5,749 nucleotides of DNA, from assembly GCA_905479905.1 (NCBI GenBank), contig CAJQOK010000103.1:1-5749 (forward strand). The letters run 5' to 3'. The notes beneath the pieces are model-generated. The model was not told the DNA's origin and did no database searches. It saw nothing but the letters and a program-made list of their open reading frames with translations. Shown in pieces: positions 1 to 5,087 of the stretch; within the stretch, counting starts at the first letter, position 1; each line of letters opens with the position of its first letter. The position numbers were made by a program, and so were the translations under genes. The DNA comes from an uncultured Aliterella sp. Its GTDB lineage: Bacteria > Cyanobacteriota > Cyanobacteriia > Cyanobacteriales > Chroococcidiopsidaceae.

Positions 1-352
1 AACTCGCATTGGCAAGCAAACAAAAATTGATAACTTAGTCCAGATTGGTCATGGTTGCCGAATTGGGGCAAATTGTGCGATCGCCGCCCAAGTTGGTTTA
101 GCTGGAGGCGTAACTCTAGGAAATCGCGTCATCTTAGCAGGTCAAGTAGGCATCGCCAATCAAGCCAAAATGGGAAATGGGGCGATCGCTGCTGCTAGAG
201 CAGGAATTCTCAAAGATGTTGAACCTGGAGCAACCGTTTCTGGCACTCCGGCAATTTCCCACAGACTTTATATTAAAGCTGCTGCTATTTACAGTCGCTT
301 GCCAGAAATGTATCAAACTCTTAAGCAATTACAAAAGCGATTAGGTGAATAA
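1..352 (+). CDS. lpxD: UDP-3-O-acylglucosamine N-acyltransferase LpxD, C-terminal part (5' truncated by window edge)
   Basis: LpxD transfers a 3-hydroxyacyl chain from acyl-ACP to the 2-amino group of UDP-3-O-acylglucosamine, the third step of lipid A synthesis, in the cytoplasm. The reading frame enters at base 2 and ends at TAA 350-352, leaving 116 residues, about the last third of a usual ~340-residue protein. Residues 3-60 are a left-handed beta-helix of hexapeptide repeats (IGKQTK, IGHGCR, IGANCA, LAGGVT, LGNRVI, LAGQVG). The His in QIGHGC (residue 17 of the fragment) matches the catalytic His239 of E. coli LpxD. After a GxPA turn (VSGTPAISHR) comes a C-terminal helix, about residues 90-115, as in the LpxD family; LpxA has a longer helical tail and different motifs. 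The stop is followed by a 207-base gap to hspA, so the two are probably separate units. The N-terminal domain cannot be judged. Confidence 0.92.
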   Translation, partial: TRIGKQTKIDNLVQIGHGCRIGANCAIAAQVGLAGGVTLGNRVILAGQVGIANQAKMGNGAIAAARAGILKDVEPGATVSGTPAISHRLYIKAAAIYSRLPEMYQTLKQLQKRLGE

Positions 353-521
353 TTACAAATATCTGTAAAATACTACTTACTTGGTAGAGTTTGCCTCACC
401 TATTCAACCACTCAAATAAGTCAATATAAAGTCAAAGGCAAGAGACATCAAGCTTAGATAGTTTTTAGACTTGTATTTCGGCTCGATGTAACTCTTACCG
501 CACTTTAAGTAAACATCCATC

Positions 522-552
522 TTTTTTTTGTAGAACATTAAATTGAGGTAAA
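522..552 (+). promoter_or_regulatory. Candidate fourU-type RNA thermometer covering the hspA ribosome binding site
   Basis: GAGGT at 545-549 is the ribosome binding site, 10 bases before the ATG. A run of eight T (522-529) followed by G530 can pair with 544-552. In this fold U522-U524 pair with A550-A552, U525 faces U549, U526-U529 pair with G545-G548 (G-U and A-U pairs), and G530 pairs with U544. The stem has nine positions with one U-U mismatch and a 13-base loop. It is weak, which suits heat melting. RNA thermometers are known in the leaders of cyanobacterial small heat-shock genes (Synechocystis hsp17), and fourU elements control small heat-shock genes in enterobacteria. The fold was done by hand. 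A competing pairing of GAGGT with ACCTT at 580-584, inside the coding region, also exists. Confidence 0.35.
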
Positions 553-559
553 TCGACTT

Positions 560-1078
560 ATGCGGTTAGTACGTTGGCAACCTTTTTCCGAAATGGAATC
601 ATTGCGTCGTCAAATGGATCAGATGTTTGACGAAATTGCAGGAATTAATCGCCAATCTTCTACAGCTTGGACACCTGCAATTGAGATTCAAGATCGTGAA
701 GATAGCTTAGTTTTACGTGCAGAAATTCCTGGAGTTGAAGCCAAAGACTTAGATATTCAAGTAGCGCGAGAAGCCGTAGCTATTAGTGGCGAACACCGCT
801 ACGAAAACAAAGCTCAAGAGCAAGGCTTTTTCCGTACAGAGTTGCGTTATGGCAGTTTTGGGCGCACAATTCCCCTCCCAGTTGCTGTAGAAAACAATCA
901 AGTGCAAGCTGAGTTTAAAGATGGAATCTTAAAACTTACCTTACCTAAAGCCCAAGAAGCTAGACATAAAGTTGTGAAAGTTAATTTAGGCGAGGAAAAG
1001 CAAGAAACATTACCTAGTTTGGAAACGGACAATCAAAATGTTTCTCATCAAAACCCATCTCTCAGTTCTAGTAACTAA
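560..1078 (+). CDS. hspA: Small heat-shock protein, Hsp20/alpha-crystallin family (HspA-like)
   Basis: This is an ATP-independent holdase that binds unfolding proteins under heat or oxidative stress and forms large oligomers; in cyanobacteria it acts in the cytosol and at thylakoid membranes. It has 172 residues. The N-terminal arm (1-38) opens with MRLVRWQPF, the usual start of cyanobacterial HspA. The alpha-crystallin domain spans about 39-130, with AEIPGV (54-59), ISGEHR (75-80), the GSFGR...LP strand (98-106) and the signature FKDGILKLTLPK (119-130). VKV at 139-141 fits the C-terminal IxI/V anchoring motif. After it comes a Ser/Asn/Gln-rich tail (about 144-172), making the protein somewhat longer than HspA proteins of ~145-150 residues. 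The start is supported by GAGGT ten bases upstream. It is monocistronic: 207 bases after lpxD and ending toward the terminator at 1203-1240. I saw no CIRCE element (HrcA site). The symbol rests on family resemblance. Confidence 0.93.
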   Translation: MRLVRWQPFSEMESLRRQMDQMFDEIAGINRQSSTAWTPAIEIQDREDSLVLRAEIPGVEAKDLDIQVAREAVAISGEHRYENKAQEQGFFRTELRYGSFGRTIPLPVAVENNQVQAEFKDGILKLTLPKAQEARHKVVKVNLGEEKQETLPSLETDNQNVSHQNPSLSSSN

Positions 1079-1139
1079 AATAGCCCTAGCTAATAGCAGT
1101 TCTATCTAGCTTCTAAAACACTAATAATCAGGCTTCGTC

Positions 1140-1163
1140 GGCTCATAAATATTTTATAGAGCC
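1140..1163. repeat. Short imperfect inverted repeat in the hspA 3' region
   Basis: GGCTC (1140-1144) pairs with GAGCC (1159-1163), and ATAAA (1145-1149) with TTTAT (1153-1157). This gives a 10-bp stem with one bulged A (1158) and a three-base loop. No T run follows on the plus strand, so it is not a standard terminator. It may protect the hspA 3' end, or be chance in AT-rich DNA. Confidence 0.35.
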
Positions 1164-1202
1164 ATCACTATAGAACTGTGTCACTGAGTGGCTATAATTA
1201 GA

Positions 1203-1240
1203 AGCCGTTAAGTAAAAAAACCTTACTTAACGGCTATTTT
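1203..1240. terminator. Strong intrinsic terminator, probably bidirectional, between hspA and the kinase gene
   Basis: AGCCGTTAAGTAA (1203-1215) and TTACTTAACGGCT (1223-1235) form a perfect 13-bp stem around a seven-base loop. On the plus strand ATTTTATTAT follows, which fits termination of hspA. On the minus strand the stem is followed by TTCTAATTATAG, so it can also stop transcription of the kinase gene, whose stop codon is 39 bases before the stem. Its place between two converging genes fits a shared terminator. Confidence 0.88.
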
Positions 1241-1273
1241 ATTATGTATACTTAGCTGTAGCTACACGTACAT

Positions 1274-3061
1274 TTAATTTAAGTCTAATTGAGTAAACAC
1301 AAGAGCAGGACAAATTTTGGGTACGTAATTACTTCTTATACATTCTGCTTCTAAAGCAACATTTTCAACCTCTGCAATATTTAATCCCCAAGTTTTTATC
1401 TCTCCTTTAGTTACTTCTTTTGAACCAATATTTTTGCGATCAAGATAAACAGTTAACCGTACTTTGGTTTCCGCATTCACATTGCTTAAATATTTATTAG
1501 TATCGTTAATGCCAAAAGCTAGTTTTAAAGTATTGAATTGATTGTTACCATTGCGAGGATTTAGTAAACAATTTACTCCCGCAGGAGTATCAGCTTTTAT
1601 TTGACTATTTGCAGGATTATTAGAGTTTTGACTTGCAAGTTCAGCTATTGCCGTAACGGTAGCTTTACCAATAGTTAAGTTTTTGAGTGATTCAACGAAA
1701 GATTGGCTATTAGAGTCAGCACTTGTCGTTGAACATTTAACTTCAGTTAAAGGAATCGGTTCTGTAATTGCTACAGGTGTAGGAGTTGGTTTTGGCAAGG
1801 CTATTTGAACTTGCGGGTTAATTTTTGTCGTCACTGTAGGTGATGAAATTTCTGGAAGGTTAGCAGTGTTTGCGGGTGGAGAAACTCTTGGGTTTGATTG
1901 GGTTACTTGCACTGAGGGACTTCGCACTACAGTCGGATTTGAACTTACGGGAAATGTTGCAGTGGGACTTCGCGCTACCGTAGGTTGAGGAGTTAAGTTA
2001 GGTACTGGCGGTGTTACTCTAGCTACACTGCTGTTAACTACTTGCTGTATTGGCAGTAACAAACGAGACAAATACAAAGTTGCCACCGCCGTAGTAACGA
2101 TTAAACTAACAACTATAGGTAAACTTATTGGTTTATGCTTTGATGACTGGGATCTGTTATCAATGGCACTTAGTTGTTGAAGTGGAGGAAAATTAGTAGT
2201 GGCTAACTGATTTTTAGTTGTATTTGATACAAACGTATTTTGAGAATTAATTTGGATGTTTTGTAAATCCTTTAGTACCTCCTCAACAGATTGATAGCGA
2301 TCGCGAAAATGGGACTTCACCATCAGGTCTAAAATATTTGCTAGGCGATCGCTTACTTGGGCATTTTGTCGCCAAAGAATTTCTCCAGTTTGAGAATTTT
2401 CCGCAATTTGTTCTGGATACAACCCTGTCAAAGCTTGAATTGCAGTGATACCCAGCGCATAAATATCGCTACTAACACGGGGTTTTCCGCCTAATTGTTC
2501 GTTTGGAACATAGCCTGGAGTCCCCACAGAAATTGTTGAATAAGTGTTGTTTTGGGTAGTTGGTAGCTGAATTTCTTTAACTACGCCGAAATCAATCAAG
2601 AAAATTTTGCCGTCTCGTCTGCGCCTAATTAAATTAGATGGTTTAATGTCTCGATGGATAACATTTTGTTCGTGAACAAACTGTAAAACTGTGAATACAT
2701 CTTTTAAAAATGCAATTATTTGTTCTTCCGTCCATCGCCTACTTGGAGTAATTTCCTCGCTTAAGTCGTGTCCATCAATAAATTCTTGAACTAAATAAAA
2801 TTGATCGTTTTCTTCAAAGTGAGCTAGAAGTTGCGGTATTTGTTCGTGATTGCCTAACTTGTATAATATTTCTGCTTCGTTATTAAATAATCTTTGTGCT
2901 GCTTTTAAAACATTGGGCAAATTAGAAAGAGGCTGTAACTGCTTAACTACACAAATTGGATTACCAGGGCGATCGCCATCTTCTGCTAAATATGTCTCCC
3001 CAAATCCTCCTCGTCCTAAGAGTTTGGTAATTTTATAGCGCCCTCGAAGTATTGTATCCAT
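1274..3061 (-). CDS. Membrane-anchored eukaryotic-type Ser/Thr protein kinase with Pro/Thr-rich linker and C-terminal sensor-like domain
   Basis: This 595-residue protein is a Hanks-type kinase that should phosphorylate Ser/Thr on unknown targets. The kinase domain (about 9-265) is complete: Gly loop GRGGFG (16-21), ATP lysine K40 in CVVK, helix-C Glu near 62-64, catalytic HRDIKPSN (136-143, Asp138), DFG (157-159), activation segment GTPGY...PNEQ (180-189), DIYALG (199-204) and the late Arg in DRYQS. One hydrophobic helix lies at about 311-336, after basic SSKHK, which predicts the kinase inside and the C-terminus outside. Residues 345-435 are a Pro/Thr/Ser-rich linker with two PTVxRSP copies. 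Residues 440-595 form a folded-looking domain with four Cys (443, 498, 574, 584) and a pattern recalling NPCBM carbohydrate-binding modules (an inference). There is no clear ribosome binding site before the ATG at 3061, but the start fits the family because the Gly loop begins 15 residues in. Substrate and signal are unknown. Confidence 0.93.
   Translation of the reverse strand: MDTILRGRYKITKLLGRGGFGETYLAEDGDRPGNPICVVKQLQPLSNLPNVLKAAQRLFNNEAEILYKLGNHEQIPQLLAHFEENDQFYLVQEFIDGHDLSEEITPSRRWTEEQIIAFLKDVFTVLQFVHEQNVIHRDIKPSNLIRRRRDGKIFLIDFGVVKEIQLPTTQNNTYSTISVGTPGYVPNEQLGGKPRVSSDIYALGITAIQALTGLYPEQIAENSQTGEILWRQNAQVSDRLANILDLMVKSHFRDRYQSVEEVLKDLQNIQINSQNTFVSNTTKNQLATTNFPPLQQLSAIDNRSQSSKHKPISLPIVVSLIVTTAVATLYLSRLLLPIQQVVNSSVARVTPPVPNLTPQPTVARSPTATFPVSSNPTVVRSPSVQVTQSNPRVSPPANTANLPEISSPTVTTKINPQVQIALPKPTPTPVAITEPIPLTEVKCSTTSADSNSQSFVESLKNLTIGKATVTAIAELASQNSNNPANSQIKADTPAGVNCLLNPRNGNNQFNTLKLAFGINDTNKYLSNVNAETKVRLTVYLDRKNIGSKEVTKGEIKTWGLNIAEVENVALEAECIRSNYVPKICPALVFTQLDLN
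1916..1984 (-). repeat. In-frame direct repeat inside the kinase linker
   Basis: GGGACTTCGCACTACAGT (from 1916) and GGGACTTCGCGCTACCGT (from 1964) are near-identical copies exactly 48 bases, or 16 codons, apart. They encode the two PTV(V/A)RSP segments (about residues 360-366 and 376-382) of the Pro/Thr-rich linker between the membrane helix and the C-terminal domain. The in-frame spacing suggests a past tandem duplication that lengthened the spacer without breaking the frame. Confidence 0.6.
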
Positions 3062-3124
3062 ATTTATTAATAATTAGTTATTTAGTAATAGAGAGCGCTC
3101 GTTCAACTTTTTTGCATATTATCC

Positions 3125-3151
3125 AACTTAATCTTTTTAAAAAGTTAAGTT
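3125..3151. repeat. AT-rich dyad 64-90 bases upstream of the kinase start
   Basis: AACTTAA (3125-3131) and TTAAGTT (3145-3151) are inverted. They flank C-TTTTT (3133-3138) and AAAAA-G (3139-3144), giving 13-bp arms with a single extra T (3132). With no loop, it reads as a DNA dyad more than an RNA hairpin. Its place upstream of the kinase gene would suit an operator or promoter element; no known consensus is recognised. Confidence 0.45.
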
Positions 3152-3364
3152 TAGCAGCTTTTCTCAAAAATTTGCATAGTCAACGGCATTACCTGCAACT
3201 AATTGTTGAGGGAAATACTACAGTAGAGGTTTATAAAAATACGTTGCTCTGAGTTAGTAGCAAATACAATTGACGGTCAGAGACATTTGGATCGCCTAGC
3301 CTTAACGCCTGCTGTTTAAGGATTTGTATTACCAACACCAAAGGTTTGTTTTAAATTAAGAAAT

Positions 3365-3454
3365 CGGGAGGCTGATTTAGGAAAAGAATTTATAAAATTG
3401 CGGGTAATTTTTCACTGCAATTAGGGTAAGTTTCATCAAATCAGCCTATACCCG
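3365..3454. repeat. Nested inverted repeat, ~90 bases, downstream of the HdrB-like gene
   Basis: The outer arms AGGCTGATTT (3369-3378) and AAATCAGCCT (3438-3447) match perfectly over 10 bp and are framed by CGGG (3365-3368) and CCCG (3451-3454). GAAA (3381-3384) can pair with TTTC (3431-3434). Inner arms AATTGC (3396-3401) and GCAATT (3417-3422) enclose 15 bases. The loop side also carries an imperfect direct repeat, GGGTAATTTTTCA (3402-3414) and GGGTAAGTTTCAT (3424-3436). On the minus strand the inner hairpin is followed by TTATAAATTCTTTTCC, so it could end the HdrB-like transcript weakly. It could also be a small interspersed repeat; one copy cannot decide. Confidence 0.5.
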
Positions 3455-3510
3455 AATTTTTAACGATCCGATAGCGTTCTCTCAGTACGGTATTTTTTGC
3501 CTAAAAATTA

Positions 3511-4419
3511 CTACGCCATCCCTAATTTTTCTAAAATCGGCTTCGTTGAAACTATATGCCGTTCTAACCCTAATTGTTTTGGGGGAATACCAAGAGATAG
3601 AGCAATTAATTGGGATAAGTGTAACACGGGTAATCCGAGCTTTTTGCCAATAACTTTTTCTACTTCCGGCTGGCGAGAATCAAGGTTAAGATGGCACAAT
3701 GGACAAGGCGTAACTAAACAATCTGCCCCTTGAGAAATCGCTTCAGTAATGTGTATCCCCGCCATTTTAAACGATTCTGTAGTAGCATAACTAGCCAAAG
3801 GCCAACCGCAACACTGAGTTCTACCGCGATAATAAACAGGCGTTGCGCCAATAGTTCTAAAGACATTTTCCATTGCTTCAGGTCTAACCGGGTCGTCGTA
3901 AGGCATTGATGACTGAGCGCGAAGCAAATAACACCCATAAAACGCCGCACATTTCAAGCCTTGTAAACTTTTTGTAACTCGGCGCTGAATTTCCTCCAAA
4001 CCGTAATCTGTAACCAAGGCATATAATAAATGCTTAACTTCAGTAGTTCCTCTGTAAGGCGAACAACCTTCAGTAACAAGTAAGCTATTGACTTTTTCAA
4101 TGTATTGAGGATCTTTTTGTGCTGCTTGTTTTAAACGCTCGTCAACGTGACCAATCACACCTTGACAAGTGCTGCAATGGGTTAAAAGAGTTAAATTTAA
4201 TTCTTCTGCCAAAGCAATATTACGGGCATTAACAGTATCTTCTAACAATTGAGAATCTTCTTTAAAAGTACCAGAACCACAGCAAGCGGCTTTTTTGAGT
4301 TCGACAAGTTCAATGCCTAAAGCTTGGGTAAGAGCTTGAGTAGACTGATAAAGCTCTTTGCAGGCTCCTTGAGCGACGCAGCCAGGAAAGTAAGCATATT
4401 TTAAAGTTTGAGCAGGCAT
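3511..4419 (-). CDS. HdrB/SdhE-like iron-sulfur protein with two CCG domains
   Basis: This 302-residue protein belongs to the heterodisulfide reductase subunit B family. Such proteins bind non-cubane [4Fe-4S] clusters through five-Cys CCG motifs and pass electrons to disulfides or quinones. Both motifs are complete: C14, C47-C48, C82, C85 (FPGC, CCGSG, HCSTC) and C163, C203-C204, C239, C242 (YGC, QCCGW, TPCPLC). No ferredoxin-type CxxCxxC motif or membrane helix is seen, so it needs partners. In archaeal and some bacterial succinate dehydrogenases an HdrB-like subunit (SdhE) replaces the membrane anchor. Cyanobacteria lack an obvious classical SdhC/SdhD, so an Sdh role is possible but is inference; methanogenic HdrB itself is not expected here. 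GlcF and LldE/LutA are more distant CCG relatives. No sdh, hdr or lut gene is nearby. MPAQTLKYAYFPGC matches the family's usual N-terminus; the ribosome site is weak. It is divergent from acpP. Confidence 0.88.
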   Translation of the reverse strand: MPAQTLKYAYFPGCVAQGACKELYQSTQALTQALGIELVELKKAACCGSGTFKEDSQLLEDTVNARNIALAEELNLTLLTHCSTCQGVIGHVDERLKQAAQKDPQYIEKVNSLLVTEGCSPYRGTTEVKHLLYALVTDYGLEEIQRRVTKSLQGLKCAAFYGCYLLRAQSSMPYDDPVRPEAMENVFRTIGATPVYYRGRTQCCGWPLASYATTESFKMAGIHITEAISQGADCLVTPCPLCHLNLDSRQPEVEKVIGKKLGLPVLHLSQLIALSLGIPPKQLGLERHIVSTKPILEKLGMA

Positions 4420-4452
4420 AGTTAGGAATTTTAGCTAAAAATAACAATTGCC

Positions 4453-4472
4453 AGCAGGGGAGCGCACCTGCT
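4453..4472. repeat. GC-rich hairpin in the 5' leader region of the HdrB-like gene
   Basis: AGCAGG (4453-4458) and CCTGCT (4467-4472) form a 6-bp stem around GGAGCGCA. It is GC-rich within AT-rich surroundings and lies 34-53 bases upstream of the HdrB-like start. On the minus strand a T-rich stretch (TTGTTATTTTTAG) follows after about five bases, so a leader attenuator for the HdrB-like gene is conceivable but poorly supported. Confidence 0.35.
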
Positions 4473-4521
4473 ACAAGCATTAATATTACTCGTGTTTACA
4501 GAATAAACTACACCAAAGTTT

Positions 4522-4562
4522 TATCTCCAACTAGAGATACTGAGAAAAATTGAACATTTTTC
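4522..4562. promoter_or_regulatory. Two adjacent inverted repeats in the divergent HdrB-like/acpP control region
   Basis: TATCTC (4522-4527) and GAGATA (4534-4539) are inverted around six bases. Four bases later GAAAAAT (4544-4550) and ATTTTTC (4556-4562) form a perfect 7-5-7 inverted repeat. They lie about 100-135 bases before acpP, in the 239-base gap shared with the divergent HdrB-like gene, where operators would be expected. I recognise no regulator consensus. TAAGAT (4584-4589) is the best acpP -10-like word, with no good -35 at 16-18 bases. Confidence 0.35.
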
Positions 4563-4570
4563 AAAGCGAT

Positions 4571-4578
4571 GCGATCGC
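4571..4578. repeat. HIP1 palindrome (intergenic copy; five more in genes)
   Basis: GCGATCGC is the highly iterated palindrome of cyanobacterial genomes. The other copies are at 77-84 and 182-189 (lpxD) and 2297-2304, 2345-2352 and 2969-2976 (kinase). Their density supports the cyanobacterial assignment. This is the only copy outside a gene, 81 bases before acpP. Confidence 0.9.
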
Positions 4579-4644
4579 GCCTTTAAGATAAGATAAGTAT
4601 GCTCAAAATGTTAGAGCCATCAAGCAATTGATTAATTAATCGCT

Positions 4645-4649
4645 AAGGA
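4645..4649 (+). promoter_or_regulatory. acpP ribosome binding site
   Basis: AAGGA lies nine bases before the acpP ATG. It is the cleanest Shine-Dalgarno sequence in the window, fits an abundant protein and fixes the start. fabF downstream has no comparable site. Confidence 0.75.
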
Positions 4650-4658
4650 CGTTGAAGT

Positions 4659-4910
4659 ATGAACGAATCAGAAATTTTTGCTAAAGTTAAAAGTATCGTT
4701 ACCGAACAGTTGAGCGTGGAACCAGATAGCGTTACACCTCAATCTAACTTTGCCGATGACTTAAACGCTGACTCTTTAGATACCGTAGAGTTAGTCATGG
4801 CTTTAGAAGAAGAATTTGACGTAGAAATTCCTGACGAGGCAGCAGAGCAAATTACTACAGTTCAACAAGCTGTAGACTACATTAGCAATAAAGTTGCCAC
4901 TTCAGCTTAA
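4659..4910 (+). CDS. acpP: Acyl carrier protein
   Basis: ACP carries growing acyl chains as thioesters on a 4'-phosphopantetheine arm in type II fatty acid synthesis, and delivers acyl groups to LpxD and the lipid acyltransferases. It has 83 residues, close to the usual 77-85. The prosthetic group site is Ser39 in the motif [20 protein letters not shown] (34-53). Helix I is about 3-16, helix II 39-53, and helix III/IV follow from about 58 to 78. The protein is strongly acidic, as expected. The start is set by AAGGA nine bases upstream and matches the family N-terminus. fabF follows on the same strand after 177 bases, the usual acpP-fabF order, so read-through transcription is likely. It is divergent from the HdrB-like gene. 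Confidence 0.97.
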   Translation: MNESEIFAKVKSIVTEQLSVEPDSVTPQSNFADDLNADSLDTVELVMALEEEFDVEIPDEAAEQITTVQQAVDYISNKVATSA

Positions 4911-5087
4911 TAAAGTAAGGCTTTCGGGTGAAACGGTAGACTTGCGTAAGCAAATCAGCGCCATGTAGTTTAAGTAACAAAGTCTTTTATTACTTGACTA
5001 AAGCGTCAATGTCCAAAACTCTAAACCCGAAGTATAAGGACAAATTTTCCGAGTTATGGGTGAGTAATCGCGCTACTTTAACGACCT
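4911..5087 (+). other. Structured acpP-fabF spacer
   Basis: The 177-base spacer holds several complementary segments. TTCGGGT (4923-4929) matches ACCCGAA (5025-5031), closing a ~100-base domain. Inside it, TTGC-GTAA-GCAA (4942-4953) is a small GNRA-type tetraloop hairpin, and TTAAGTAA (4970-4977) pairs with TTACTTGA (4990-4997), including one G-U. No T run follows any of these, so none looks like a terminator. A three-codon frame ATG GGT GAG TAA sits at 5056-5067, out of frame with fabF and without a ribosome site. The region could be an mRNA processing or stabilising element that sets acpP and fabF levels apart; that is inference. Confidence 0.4.

Larger units (their letters stand above)
3062..3510. 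other. 449-base gene-free region between the HdrB-like gene and the kinase gene
   Basis: This AT-rich stretch lies downstream of the HdrB-like gene and upstream of the kinase gene, both on the minus strand. It should hold the kinase promoter and the end of the HdrB-like transcript. I see no clear sigma-70 type -35/-10 pair; GATAAT on the minus strand (about 3115-3120) is the best -10-like word, without a good -35 partner. Besides the repeats listed separately, AATACAA (3263-3269) is inverted as TTGTATT (3324-3330) and encloses CTTAA/TTAAG (3301-3305, 3316-3320). GAGCGCTC (3093-3100) is a perfect palindrome 32 bases before the kinase start. A plus-strand open frame at 3052-3252 has no ribosome site or recognisable domain, so I do not call it a gene. 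Confidence 0.6.

Noticed and set aside
180..189. GATCGC-rich palindromes as possible regulatory sites
   Set aside because: They are HIP1 copies, which occur throughout cyanobacterial genomes and mostly inside genes.
134..352. A minus-strand open frame at 134-328, and an apparent start at ATG 170 for a 60-residue plus-strand protein
   Set aside because: The plus frame is continuous from base 2 and the upstream codons encode LpxD hexapeptide repeats, so ATG 170 is internal; the minus frame is antisense to it.
353..368. TTACA/TGTAA hairpin just after lpxD as a terminator
   Set aside because: Only five A/T-rich pairs, and no T run follows.
2498..2510. Kinase activation segment reads PNEQ in place of the eukaryotic APE motif, suggesting a pseudokinase
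   Set aside because: Bacterial Hanks-type kinases commonly have PxEQ here, and the ATP Lys, HRD Asp and DFG Asp are all present.
3052..3252. Plus-strand open frame of 66 codons upstream of, and overlapping, the kinase start
   Set aside because: No ribosome site, no recognisable domain, Leu/Ile-rich composition typical of translated AT-rich spacer, and it spans the dyad at 3125-3151.
3497..3950. Open frames of 78 codons (plus strand 3497-3733; minus strand 3714-3950) over the HdrB-like gene
   Set aside because: Both lie in other frames of a gene with ten conserved cysteines; they are shadows.
4925..4960. A tRNA-like stretch (CGGGTGAAACGGTAGACTTG) resembling the D-arm region of tRNA-Leu
   Set aside because: No GGTTCGAATCC-like T-arm, no matching acceptor stem and no anticodon arm at the right distance.
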